Below, piece after piece: positions 1 to 5,589 of a DNA stretch of 5,589 nt. Source of the stretch: Bacteroidota bacterium (lineage in GTDB: Bacteria > Bacteroidota > Bacteroidia > Bacteroidales > Paludibacteraceae); contig JAKLIM010000261.1 of assembly GCA_022709605.1 (NCBI GenBank), positions 1 to 5,589 on the forward strand, given 5' to 3'. The translations under genes were made by a program, and so were the position numbers. The notes below the pieces were generated by a model, which did no database searches, was not told the origin of the DNA, and worked only from the letters and a program-made list of their open reading frames with translations. Position 1 is the stretch's first letter; each line of letters begins with the position of its first letter.

Positions 1-1274
1 GTGGCATTGGAAACATGATTGTGAAAACCAAAGATCCGTTGCAAGGTTGGAGCGATCCGATAAAACTGAATTTTGGTGGCATCGATCCATCCATTTTCTT
101 CGACGAAGATGGAAAAGCTTTTGTGGTTCATAATGATGCTCCCGATAGAGGAAAAGAATTGTACACCGGACATCGGGTGATAAAAATATGGGAATATGAC
201 GTTGAAAAAGATCAGGTAATTCCCGGTTCAGATAAAATAATTGTAGATGGTGGAGTTGATATTTCGAAAAAACCGATTTGGATTGAAGCACCTCACATGT
301 ATAAAAAAAATGGCAAATATTATTTGATGTGTGCCGAAGGTGGAACCGGTGACATGCACAGCGAAGTGATTTTCATAAGTGATAATCCCAAAGGACCTTA
401 TTTACCTGCACCCGGAAATCCAATTTTATCGCAACGTCATTTAATACCAAAGCGTGCAAATATGGTGGATTGGGCAGGACACGCCGATTTGGTAAAAACA
501 CCGGAAGGGAAATTCTACGGCGTATTTTTGGCCGTTCGTCCCAACGAAAAAAGCAGAGTAAATACCGGTCGCGAAACTTTTATGCTTCCTGTTGACTGGT
601 CCGGAACTTTCCCTGTTTTCGAAAATGGACTTCTCCCGCTGGAACCGAAACTTAAAATGCCTAAAGGCGTAGAAAACAAAACCGGAAAAGAAGGATTTTT
701 TCCCAATGGCAACTTTACATTTACCGATGATTTTGCAGCACCAAAGTTAGATTACAGATGGATAGCACTGAGAGCACCACGCGAAGATTTTATTTCAATA
801 ACAAAAAAAGGATTGGTAATCAACCCATTCGATGTAAGCATTAAAGAACGAAAACCAAGTTCTACACTTTTTTATCGTCAGCAACATATAAATTTTACAA
901 CTACCGTTACACTTAATTTTATTCCAAAATCTGAAAAAGAATTGGCCGGAATTACTTGTTTGCAAAGCGAAAGATTCAATTATGTGTTTGGAATTACCAA
1001 AAAAGACAAGGATTTCTACCTGTTACTCCAACGAACAGAAAAAGGGAACTCAACTATTTTAGCAAGTACTAAAATTGATGTAAAAAATCCTGTGCAGTTA
1101 AAAGTAAAATCGGTAGGCGATAAGTACGAATTCAGTTATTCAACCAACGGAACTGATTTTGTAAACCTTGGCGGAACTGTGTCGGGTGACATTCTTTCAA
1201 CCGATATTGCAGGTGGATTTACCGGAGCGCTGATAGGTTTGTATGCCACTTCGGCAAACGATGCAATTTTGTAA
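1..1274 (+). CDS. GH43 beta-xylosidase / alpha-L-arabinofuranosidase, 5'-truncated by the window edge
   Basis: The reading frame is open from base 3 (residues G-I-G-N before the first internal Met at 15), so the real start lies upstream; this is the C-terminal part of a protein of probably 520-560 residues. Counting from Met at 15: D24 in G-I-D-P-S fits the GH43 pKa-modulating Asp, E91 in W-I-E-A-P-H-M-Y fits the catalytic acid, and A-G-H-A-D-L-V (154-160) and G-R-E-T-F (185-189) are typical of the five-bladed propeller. The catalytic base Asp of blade 1 and any signal peptide are missing from view. Residues about 235-412 match the beta-sandwich domain found at the C-terminus of GH43 beta-xylosidases, including R-Q-Q-H-I-N-F and A-G-I-T-C-L-Q-S. 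The family releases xylose or arabinose from xylo-oligosaccharides with inversion; which sugar cannot be decided here. The C-terminus stops at I-G-L-Y-A-T-S-A-N-D-A-I-L, lacking the last strand usual in relatives (see findings). Two hairpins follow the gene. Confidence 0.93.
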   Translation, partial: GIGNMIVKTKDPLQGWSDPIKLNFGGIDPSIFFDEDGKAFVVHNDAPDRGKELYTGHRVIKIWEYDVEKDQVIPGSDKIIVDGGVDISKKPIWIEAPHMYKKNGKYYLMCAEGGTGDMHSEVIFISDNPKGPYLPAPGNPILSQRHLIPKRANMVDWAGHADLVKTPEGKFYGVFLAVRPNEKSRVNTGRETFMLPVDWSGTFPVFENGLLPLEPKLKMPKGVENKTGKEGFFPNGNFTFTDDFAAPKLDYRWIALRAPREDFISITKKGLVINPFDVSIKERKPSSTLFYRQQHINFTTTVTLNFIPKSEKELAGITCLQSERFNYVFGITKKDKDFYLLLQRTEKGNSTILASTKIDVKNPVQLKVKSVGDKYEFSYSTNGTDFVNLGGTVSGDILSTDIAGGFTGALIGLYATSANDAIL

Positions 1275-1298
1275 CGAAGATTGAATCATAAGTCGAGA

Positions 1299-1320
1299 AC
1301 TTTGATTTTTAATTCAAAGT
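1299..1320 (+). repeat. Small hairpin after GH43 (7-bp inverted repeat)
   Basis: ACTTTGA at 1299-1305 pairs perfectly with TCAAAGT at 1314-1320 around an 8-base AT loop. It starts 24 bases after the GH43 stop and sits just before the stronger hairpin at 1324-1358. It may be the first part of a tandem terminator or a 3'-end stabilising structure. It is weak on its own and has no T-run after it. Confidence 0.45.
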
Positions 1321-1323
1321 AGT

Positions 1324-1364
1324 AAATGAAATATTCCGGTAACAGGAATATTTCATTTGTTTTA
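1324..1364 (+). terminator. Probable intrinsic terminator of the GH43 gene
   Basis: AAATGAAATATTCC (1324-1337) and GGAATATTTCATTT (1345-1358) form a perfect 14-bp stem with a 7-base loop, GGTAACA. The stem is followed by GTTTTA, a short and imperfect T-tract. The stem is AT-rich, with its only GC cluster next to the loop, which is common for terminators in AT-rich Bacteroidota. Its position 50 bases after the stop fits the end of the GH43 transcript, implying that GH3 has its own promoter downstream. Confidence 0.65.
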
Positions 1365-1467
1365 TATCTATTTGATAATGTGATACTTGAAAAATTTAAC
1401 CGTTAAGCCATTATTTTAAATTATTTATAAAATTGACGATGTGATATTATTTAAACAAACTATTAAA

Positions 1468-1526
1468 TATCAGCTTGATACAGAATTATTTTTTTAATAA
1501 AATGTATATTTTCTTAGCAAGCTGAT
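1468..1526 (+). repeat. Nested inverted repeats, operator- or hairpin-like
   Basis: TATCA-GCT-TGATA (1468-1480) is a 13-bp element with perfect 5-bp arms. It overlaps ATCAGCTTG (1469-1477), which is the exact reverse complement of CAAGCTGAT (1518-1526), giving 9-bp arms 40 bases apart. Two such symmetric arrangements sharing one arm could form a bipartite protein-binding site. They lie about 60-120 bases upstream of the candidate -7 box, so they would be upstream of the GH3 transcript if that promoter is right. The repeats are certain; a function is inference. Confidence 0.4.
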
Positions 1527-1552
1527 TTATTTTTAACAAAATGAATGAACGA

Positions 1553-1602
1553 TGCATACAAAAGTAGGTATTTATGCCGATTTTGATTATTTTTGCATAC
1601 AA
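1553..1602 (+). repeat. Direct repeat TGCATACAA, two copies 41 bp apart
   Basis: TGCATACAA occurs at 1553-1561 and again at 1594-1602, a start-to-start distance of 41 bp, close to four helical turns. The second copy overlaps the last two bases of the candidate -7 box and covers the likely transcription start; the first falls just upstream of where a -33 box would be. The geometry suits a regulator binding the same face of the helix, but a 9-mer repeated in AT-rich DNA can also arise by chance. Confidence 0.4.
1588..1595 (+). promoter_or_regulatory. Candidate Bacteroidota -7 promoter element for GH3
   Basis: TATTTTTG matches the Bacteroidota -7 consensus TAnnTTTG exactly. It would start transcription near 1600 and give a 5' leader of roughly 65 bases before the GH3 start at 1668, a normal length. 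There is no TTTG at the -33 position (about 1563-1568), so the promoter may be weak without an activator. Confidence is moderate because the motif is short and T-rich. Confidence 0.4.
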
Positions 1603-1667
1603 GGATAAAATAGCTACCAAACAACAGGTTAAGCCGAATTATTAATACTTTTTAGAAATATTTCCAA

Positions 1668-4316
1668 ATGAAAAAAATCAAATTTATTTTATTTCTAGCC
1701 ATTTCTTTTCTCTTTCTTCCAAATTTAACTCTTCAAGCAATTGATCCCTGGAAGAATACAACTTTAAGTTTCGAGGAGCGTACCAATGATTTGGTTTCCC
1801 GATTGACTATTGAAGAAAAAACGGAACTTATGCGTTTTGATTCTCCGGCTGTTAATCGGTTGGGAATTCCGGCTTACAACTGGTGGAACGAATGTCTTCA
1901 CGGCGTGGCACGTTCGGGTTTGGCAACTGTATTTCCCGAGGCAATCGGCATGGCAGCCATGTGGGACAAGGATTTGATGTTTTCTGTAGCCAATGTAATT
2001 TCGGACGAAGCCCGTGCCAAATACAACGATTACCAACGCCAGGGCAAACGTGGAATTTATCAGGGACTTACTTTTTGGACTCCAAATATCAATATTTTCC
2101 GCGATCCGCGTTGGGGACGAGGCATGGAAACTTACGGCGAAGATCCTTATCTGACGGCTGAAGTGGCCATTCCGTTTATCAAAGGTTTGCAGGGAAACGA
2201 CCCTCGTTACATGAAGTTGGTAGCAACAGTTAAGCATTTTGCAGTGCACAGCGGACCGGAATCGACTCGCCATTCGGCCGATGTTTGGCCAAGCGATTAC
2301 GATTTGGCAGAAACTTATTTGCCTCATTTCAAACGTACTGTAGAAGAAGGTGGCGCATATTCGGTGATGTGTGCTTATCAACGTTTGAACGGTGCGCCTT
2401 GTTGCGGCAGTAAATTTTTGGAAAATATTTTGCGAAATAACTGGAATTTCGAAGGTTATATTGTTTCCGACTGTGGTGCAATTCAGGATTTTTACGAAAC
2501 AAAAGCACATAATTTAGTTGCAACTCCCGAAGAAGCTTCGGCAATGGCCGTAAAAGCCGGAACGGATTTAAATTGCGGAAGCGTTTATGCCAGAAGTTTA
2601 TTAAATGCTGTAAAACAAGGACTTGTTTCGGAACAGGAAATCAATATTTCGGTAAAACGTTTAATTATGGCACGCATGAAACTCGGTATGTTCGATCCGA
2701 ACGACAAAGTGAAATATGCGCAAATTCCACTTTCGGTAGTCGATTGTCAGCAACACAAGGATATTGCATTGGAATCGGCTCGCAAATCGATGGTTTTATT
2801 GAAAAATGCAGATAACACACTCCCTTTTTCAAAAAATATAAAACGTGTAGCGGTGATTGGTCCAAATGCCGATAACCGAGAAATTCTGCTTGGAAATTAC
2901 AATGGTTTTCCTTCCAACGGTATTACACCTTTGAAAGGAATTGTTCAAAAATTGCCAAATGCCGTTGTAAATTATGCACAGGGTTGCCGCTTGGCTGATG
3001 AATTGCCTTGTCTCACTGCCATTTCACCAAAATATTTTTTTACTGATAAATCATTGAAAAAGAATGGTTTAAAAGGTGAATATTTTGCCGGTAAAAATTT
3101 CAGAGGCAAATTGAAACACAAACGAATAGATAAAAATATCGACTTTGTTTGGTGGGCAAAAGCACCGTACAACGATATGAAACCCGATTCATTTTCGGTT
3201 CGTTGGAAAACGGTTCTAGTACCGCCCGTTACCGGAAAATACGCTATCGGTGCAGAAGCTTTCAATGGATTTGATATTTTTATTGATGGAAAACTGTTTA
3301 TTCATGGTCGTCCGAGCGATCACAGTCCACGCCACGAATATGAATTTATCGAACTGGAAGCCGGAAAAAAATATGATATTCAGTTTGACTATCGCGAAAA
3401 TAATACTGAATATGCCACAGCGCGTTTGGTGTGGGATGTTCCAAATCCAAAACTGAAAGAAGAAGCCGTAGAATTAGCAAAAAATTCCGATGTAGTAGTG
3501 CTTTTCATGGGTTTGAGTCCGTCGCTCGAAGGCGAAGAAATGAAGGTGAAAGTGCCCGGATTTGATCATGGCGACCGGTTGGATATTCAATTGCCTGCCA
3601 GTCAGACCGAATTAATCCGCGAAATTCAAAGGATCGGAAAACCAACTGTTTTGGTGTTGTTAAACGGAAGCGCAGTGGCATTCAACTGGGAAGTTGACAA
3701 TATTCCGGCCATCCTCGAAGCTTGGTATCCGGGTCAGGCCGGCGGAACTGCCATTGCCGACATACTTTTTGGCGATTATAATCCTTCGGGACGATTGCCG
3801 CTCACTTTTTACAAGAATATCAATCAGATACCGGCATTCGACGAGTACAATATGAAGGGCAAAACCTATCGTTATTTCGAAGATAAACCGTTGTATGAAT
3901 TCGGTTACGGATTAAGTTACACCACTTTTGATTATGCTTTGAAAAATATTCCAGCCGAAATAAAAACCGGAGAGAAAATTAAAATAGCCGTAAATGTAAC
4001 CAACACTGGCAAAATCGATGGCGATGAAGTGGTGCAGTGTTACGTTTCGTTACCGGATAGCAAACTTCAAAAAGCGGTACGTTCGTTGCAGGGTTTCAAA
4101 CGCATTTATTTAAAAGCAGGCGAAACGCAAACGGTTGAATTTGAACTCACTCCCGAACAATTTGCTGCCCGCGACGCCAATAATATCCCGGTGGTTGAAG
4201 CCGGTAAAGTTCTGATTTCAATAGGTGGAAAACAACCGGATGTAGTTTCAATAGCCGACAAAAACGTAGTTGTAAGTCAGGTGAAGGTAATTGGAGAGAA
4301 ATATATTGTCAATTAA
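1668..4316 (+). CDS. Secreted GH3 beta-xylosidase-type glycoside hydrolase with PA14 domain
   Basis: This is a complete protein of 882 residues, normal for PA14-containing GH3 enzymes. Residues 1-24 are a Sec signal peptide: K-K-I-K, a hydrophobic core, and a probable cut after L-Q-A, with no lipobox Cys, so the enzyme is probably soluble in the periplasm or exported. The N-terminal barrel spans about 30-340, with the substrate-site motif N-W-W-N-E-C-L-H-G-V (71-80), G-R-G-M-E-T-Y-G-E-D-P (150-160), K189-H190 and the nucleophile D268 in V-S-D-C-G-A-I. The alpha/beta sandwich domain starts near 370 (A-R-K-S-M-V-L-L-K-N) and is interrupted by a PA14 domain at about 465-590 (L-K-G-E-Y-F-A-G to A-R-L-V-W-D). 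The likely acid/base is E621 in S-P-S-L-E-G-E-E. A fibronectin-III-like domain covers about 765-855. The family removes non-reducing-end sugars with retention. The W-W-N-E-C-L-H-G-V motif and GH43/GH67 neighbours favour xylose; arabinose or glucose remain possible. The start is fixed by the signal peptide; no Shine-Dalgarno is seen, as usual in this phylum. Confidence 0.96.
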   Translation: MKKIKFILFLAISFLFLPNLTLQAIDPWKNTTLSFEERTNDLVSRLTIEEKTELMRFDSPAVNRLGIPAYNWWNECLHGVARSGLATVFPEAIGMAAMWDKDLMFSVANVISDEARAKYNDYQRQGKRGIYQGLTFWTPNINIFRDPRWGRGMETYGEDPYLTAEVAIPFIKGLQGNDPRYMKLVATVKHFAVHSGPESTRHSADVWPSDYDLAETYLPHFKRTVEEGGAYSVMCAYQRLNGAPCCGSKFLENILRNNWNFEGYIVSDCGAIQDFYETKAHNLVATPEEASAMAVKAGTDLNCGSVYARSLLNAVKQGLVSEQEINISVKRLIMARMKLGMFDPNDKVKYAQIPLSVVDCQQHKDIALESARKSMVLLKNADNTLPFSKNIKRVAVIGPNADNREILLGNYNGFPSNGITPLKGIVQKLPNAVVNYAQGCRLADELPCLTAISPKYFFTDKSLKKNGLKGEYFAGKNFRGKLKHKRIDKNIDFVWWAKAPYNDMKPDSFSVRWKTVLVPPVTGKYAIGAEAFNGFDIFIDGKLFIHGRPSDHSPRHEYEFIELEAGKKYDIQFDYRENNTEYATARLVWDVPNPKLKEEAVELAKNSDVVVLFMGLSPSLEGEEMKVKVPGFDHGDRLDIQLPASQTELIREIQRIGKPTVLVLLNGSAVAFNWEVDNIPAILEAWYPGQAGGTAIADILFGDYNPSGRLPLTFYKNINQIPAFDEYNMKGKTYRYFEDKPLYEFGYGLSYTTFDYALKNIPAEIKTGEKIKIAVNVTNTGKIDGDEVVQCYVSLPDSKLQKAVRSLQGFKRIYLKAGETQTVEFELTPEQFAARDANNIPVVEAGKVLISIGGKQPDVVSIADKNVVVSQVKVIGEKYIVN

Positions 4317-4325
4317 ACTATAATC

Positions 4326-4367
4326 AACTTTCCCAAAGTTTTAAACTTTGGGAAAGTTATTTTTTTT
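4326..4367 (+). terminator. Strong intrinsic terminator or attenuator between GH3 and GH67
   Basis: The arms 4326-4341 and 4343-4358 are perfect 16-base reverse complements around a single central T; in RNA the practical stem is about 13 bp, with TTTTAAA forming the loop. CCC/GGG pairs strengthen the stem, and a run of eight T (4360-4367) follows almost directly. This is a textbook factor-independent terminator on the + strand; the opposite strand has no T-run after the stem. It begins 10 bases after the GH3 stop and its T-run ends 6 bases before the GH67 start codon, so it affects GH67 expression as well as ending the GH3 message. Confidence 0.85.
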
Positions 4368-4373
4368 ATAAAA

Positions 4374-5589
4374 ATGAAAAAAAATATTGTATTAGCCTTT
4401 GTCTTAATAATTAGTCTTTCTTCTTTTGCCGAAGATGGTAGCCGACTTTGGTTGCGATTCTCAGATGTAAATGCTTCTACGTGCAAGTTTTCAGGCATAG
4501 TTGGTGAACCAAATTCATTGCCTGTAACCGAATTTCAAATGGCGTGGAATGAAATAACCAAATCAACTTTGTCTCAACAACAGATTATTTCGGATAATAG
4601 TTTGATTATTGCCACATTAAAAGATAAATCAATTAAGAACCTGGGTCTTTCGGCCGAAATAAAAGGTTTGGGTACTGAAGGTTATCTTATTCGATCATTC
4701 AATATTAAAGGGCAAAATATTACCATTGTTGCCGCCAATACCAATGCAGGTTTGCTTTATGGAGTGTATGGATTATTGCGGATCATTCAAACGCAACAAT
4801 TTTCGTACAATCTGAATATAAAAGAAAAACCGTCATTCGATATTCGCATTCTGAATCATTGGGATAATTTGGATGGTACTGTGGAACGTGGCTATGCCGG
4901 ACGTTCGATTTGGAAATGGGATGAACTTCCCGGTAAAATCTCAACCCGTTACAAAGCTTATGCACGTGCCAATGCTTCAATTGGTATCAATGCCACTGTT
5001 TTGAACAATGTAAATGCTTCACCTAAAATGCTTTCGGCTGAAACACTGGAAAAAGTAAAGGCGATTGCCGGTGAATTACGACCATTCAATATCAAAGTAT
5101 ATCTGGCCATAAATTTTTCGTCACCCAAAGAAATTGGTGGTTTAGCAACTGCCGATCCGTTGGATAAAAACGTACGAAAATGGTGGGCTGAAAAAGCGAA
5201 AGAAATTTACAAACTGATTCCCGATTTTGGTGGTTTTTTGGTAAAAGCGAACTCTGAAGGTCTTCCCGGTCCGATGGATTTCGGTCGTACGCATGTGGAT
5301 GGTGCCAATATGATAGCTGATGCATTGAAACCTTTTGGAGGAAAAGTAATGTGGCGCGCTTTTGTGTATGAACCGGGCGATGACCGTGCAAAGTTAGCCT
5401 ACAAGGAATTTATCAACTTCGATGGAAAATTTCGCGACAATGTGATTATTCAGGTGAAGAATGGGCCAATTGATTTTCAGCCGCGCGAACCCTTTAGTCC
5501 GCTTTTTGGTGCTATGAAAAAAACGCCCGTAATGCCCGAATTGCAAATTACGCAGGAATATCTCGGACATTCAAATCACTTGGTATTTT
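4374..5589 (+). CDS. aguA: Secreted GH67 alpha-glucuronidase, 3'-truncated by the window edge
   Basis: The frame is open from ATG 4374 to the window end: 405 codons of a protein that is normally about 650-730 residues. Residues 1-19 form a signal peptide (K-K-N, hydrophobic core, probable cut after S-F-A), which also fixes the start; no Shine-Dalgarno is visible. Residues about 20-145 correspond to the N-terminal alpha/beta domain (W-N-E-I, N-A-G-L-L-Y-G-V-Y-G-L-L-R). The catalytic barrel starts near 153 (F-D-I-R-I-L-N-H-W-D-N-L-D-G-T-V-E-R-G-Y-A-G). The catalytic acid is E295 in K-A-N-S-E-G-L-P-G-P. The two carboxylates of the base system are D367 in N-G-P-I-D-F-Q-P-R-E-P and E395 in L-Q-I-T-Q-E-Y-L-G; their 28-residue spacing equals that of D365/E393 in the Cellvibrio enzyme. 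The family cleaves (4-O-methyl-)glucuronic acid from the terminal xylose of xylo-oligosaccharides by inversion. The missing part is the end of the barrel and the C-terminal helical domain. It lies 57 bases after GH3 but behind a strong terminator. Confidence 0.95.
   Translation, partial: MKKNIVLAFVLIISLSSFAEDGSRLWLRFSDVNASTCKFSGIVGEPNSLPVTEFQMAWNEITKSTLSQQQIISDNSLIIATLKDKSIKNLGLSAEIKGLGTEGYLIRSFNIKGQNITIVAANTNAGLLYGVYGLLRIIQTQQFSYNLNIKEKPSFDIRILNHWDNLDGTVERGYAGRSIWKWDELPGKISTRYKAYARANASIGINATVLNNVNASPKMLSAETLEKVKAIAGELRPFNIKVYLAINFSSPKEIGGLATADPLDKNVRKWWAEKAKEIYKLIPDFGGFLVKANSEGLPGPMDFGRTHVDGANMIADALKPFGGKVMWRAFVYEPGDDRAKLAYKEFINFDGKFRDNVIIQVKNGPIDFQPREPFSPLFGAMKKTPVMPELQITQEYLGHSNHLVF

Larger units (their letters stand above)
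1365..1667 (+). other. AT-rich intergenic region upstream of the GH3 gene
   Basis: This stretch has no credible coding sequence and no recognisable tRNA or other RNA gene. It contains several short symmetric or repeated motifs: ATGTGATA at 1378-1385 and again at 1439-1446, the symmetric TTAAC-C-GTTAA at 1396-1406, TATCA-GCT-TGATA at 1468-1480, the pair ATCAGCTTG / CAAGCTGAT at 1469-1477 and 1518-1526, and the direct repeat TGCATACAA at 1553-1561 and 1594-1602. The most likely role is the promoter and regulator-binding region for GH3. Which regulator binds cannot be told from the sequence; xylan loci of this phylum are often controlled by hybrid two-component regulators, but none is encoded here. 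Confidence 0.6.

Noticed and set aside
1541..1567. Eight-codon open frame ATG to TAG upstream of GH3, a possible leader peptide
   Set aside because: It lies upstream of the candidate transcription start, has no ribosome-binding signal and encodes nothing distinctive; an ORF of this length is expected by chance.
1655..1664. Perfect 10-bp palindrome GAAATATTTC just before the GH3 start codon
   Set aside because: Only two G/C bases in an AT-rich leader; such short palindromes are common there and it would form a very weak structure. Its likeness to the GH43 terminator arm is probably compositional.
1275..1667. Search for a riboswitch, tRNA, small RNA or CRISPR array in the long intergenic gap
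   Set aside because: No cloverleaf, no regularly spaced repeats and no known riboswitch core could be recognised; the only structured elements are the hairpins and short repeats listed.
1764..2510. Long open frame of 248 codons on the - strand inside the GH3 gene
   Set aside because: It lies wholly antisense to a well-conserved GH3 catalytic domain, and its translation shows no recognisable domain, signal peptide or plausible composition. It is a shadow of the coding strand.
4343..4350. AAACTTTG in the terminator arm as a -7 promoter element for GH67
   Set aside because: It misses the required T of TAnnTTTG, there is no TTTG box at the -33 distance, and the sequence is fully explained as part of the terminator stem.
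4783..5391. Two open frames on the - strand (4783-4980 and 5092-5391)
   Set aside because: Both are antisense to the conserved GH67 catalytic barrel and read as low-information translations; no independent evidence supports them.
1..5589. Mobile elements or signs of recent gene transfer
   Set aside because: No transposase fragment, terminal inverted repeats with target duplications or attachment site was seen, and base and codon use look alike in the three genes.

Overview
The window looks like part of a xylan (glucuronoxylan) utilisation locus from a member of the Bacteroidota. Four things point there: AT-rich DNA, start codons with no Shine-Dalgarno sequence, a match to the Bacteroidota -7 element TAnnTTTG upstream of the middle gene, and three exported-type glycoside hydrolases that belong to the xylan-degrading repertoire of this phylum. 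The genus cannot be named from this sequence alone.

Layout, all on the + strand. Positions 1-1274 hold the 3' three quarters of a family GH43 beta-xylosidase / alpha-L-arabinofuranosidase with the usual C-terminal beta-sandwich domain; its 5' end is outside the window. Positions 1275-1667 are a 393-base AT-rich gap. It opens with two tandem hairpins, the second a perfect 14-bp stem that is probably the GH43 terminator. It then carries a cluster of short repeats and a candidate promoter. Positions 1668-4316 encode a complete 882-residue secreted GH3 beta-xylosidase-type enzyme with a PA14 domain inserted in its C-terminal half. Positions 4317-4373 are a 57-base gap almost filled by a near-perfect terminator-type palindrome. 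Positions 4374-5589 hold the 5' 405 codons of a secreted GH67 alpha-glucuronidase, cut off by the window end but already containing all three catalytic carboxylates.

How they fit together (family knowledge plus inference): GH67 removes (4-O-methyl-)glucuronic acid from the non-reducing terminal xylose of aldouronic acids. GH43 and GH3 enzymes remove arabinose and/or xylose from the non-reducing ends of the resulting oligosaccharides. The set would therefore complete the exo-acting breakdown of decorated xylo-oligosaccharides, probably in the periplasm. No transporter, SusC/SusD pair, endo-xylanase or regulator gene lies in the window.

I see no undescribed system here. The genes belong to known families. 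The points worth a second look are the terminator placed directly in front of the GH67 start codon, the repeat-rich region upstream of GH3, and a possible one-base frameshift at the end of the GH43 gene.
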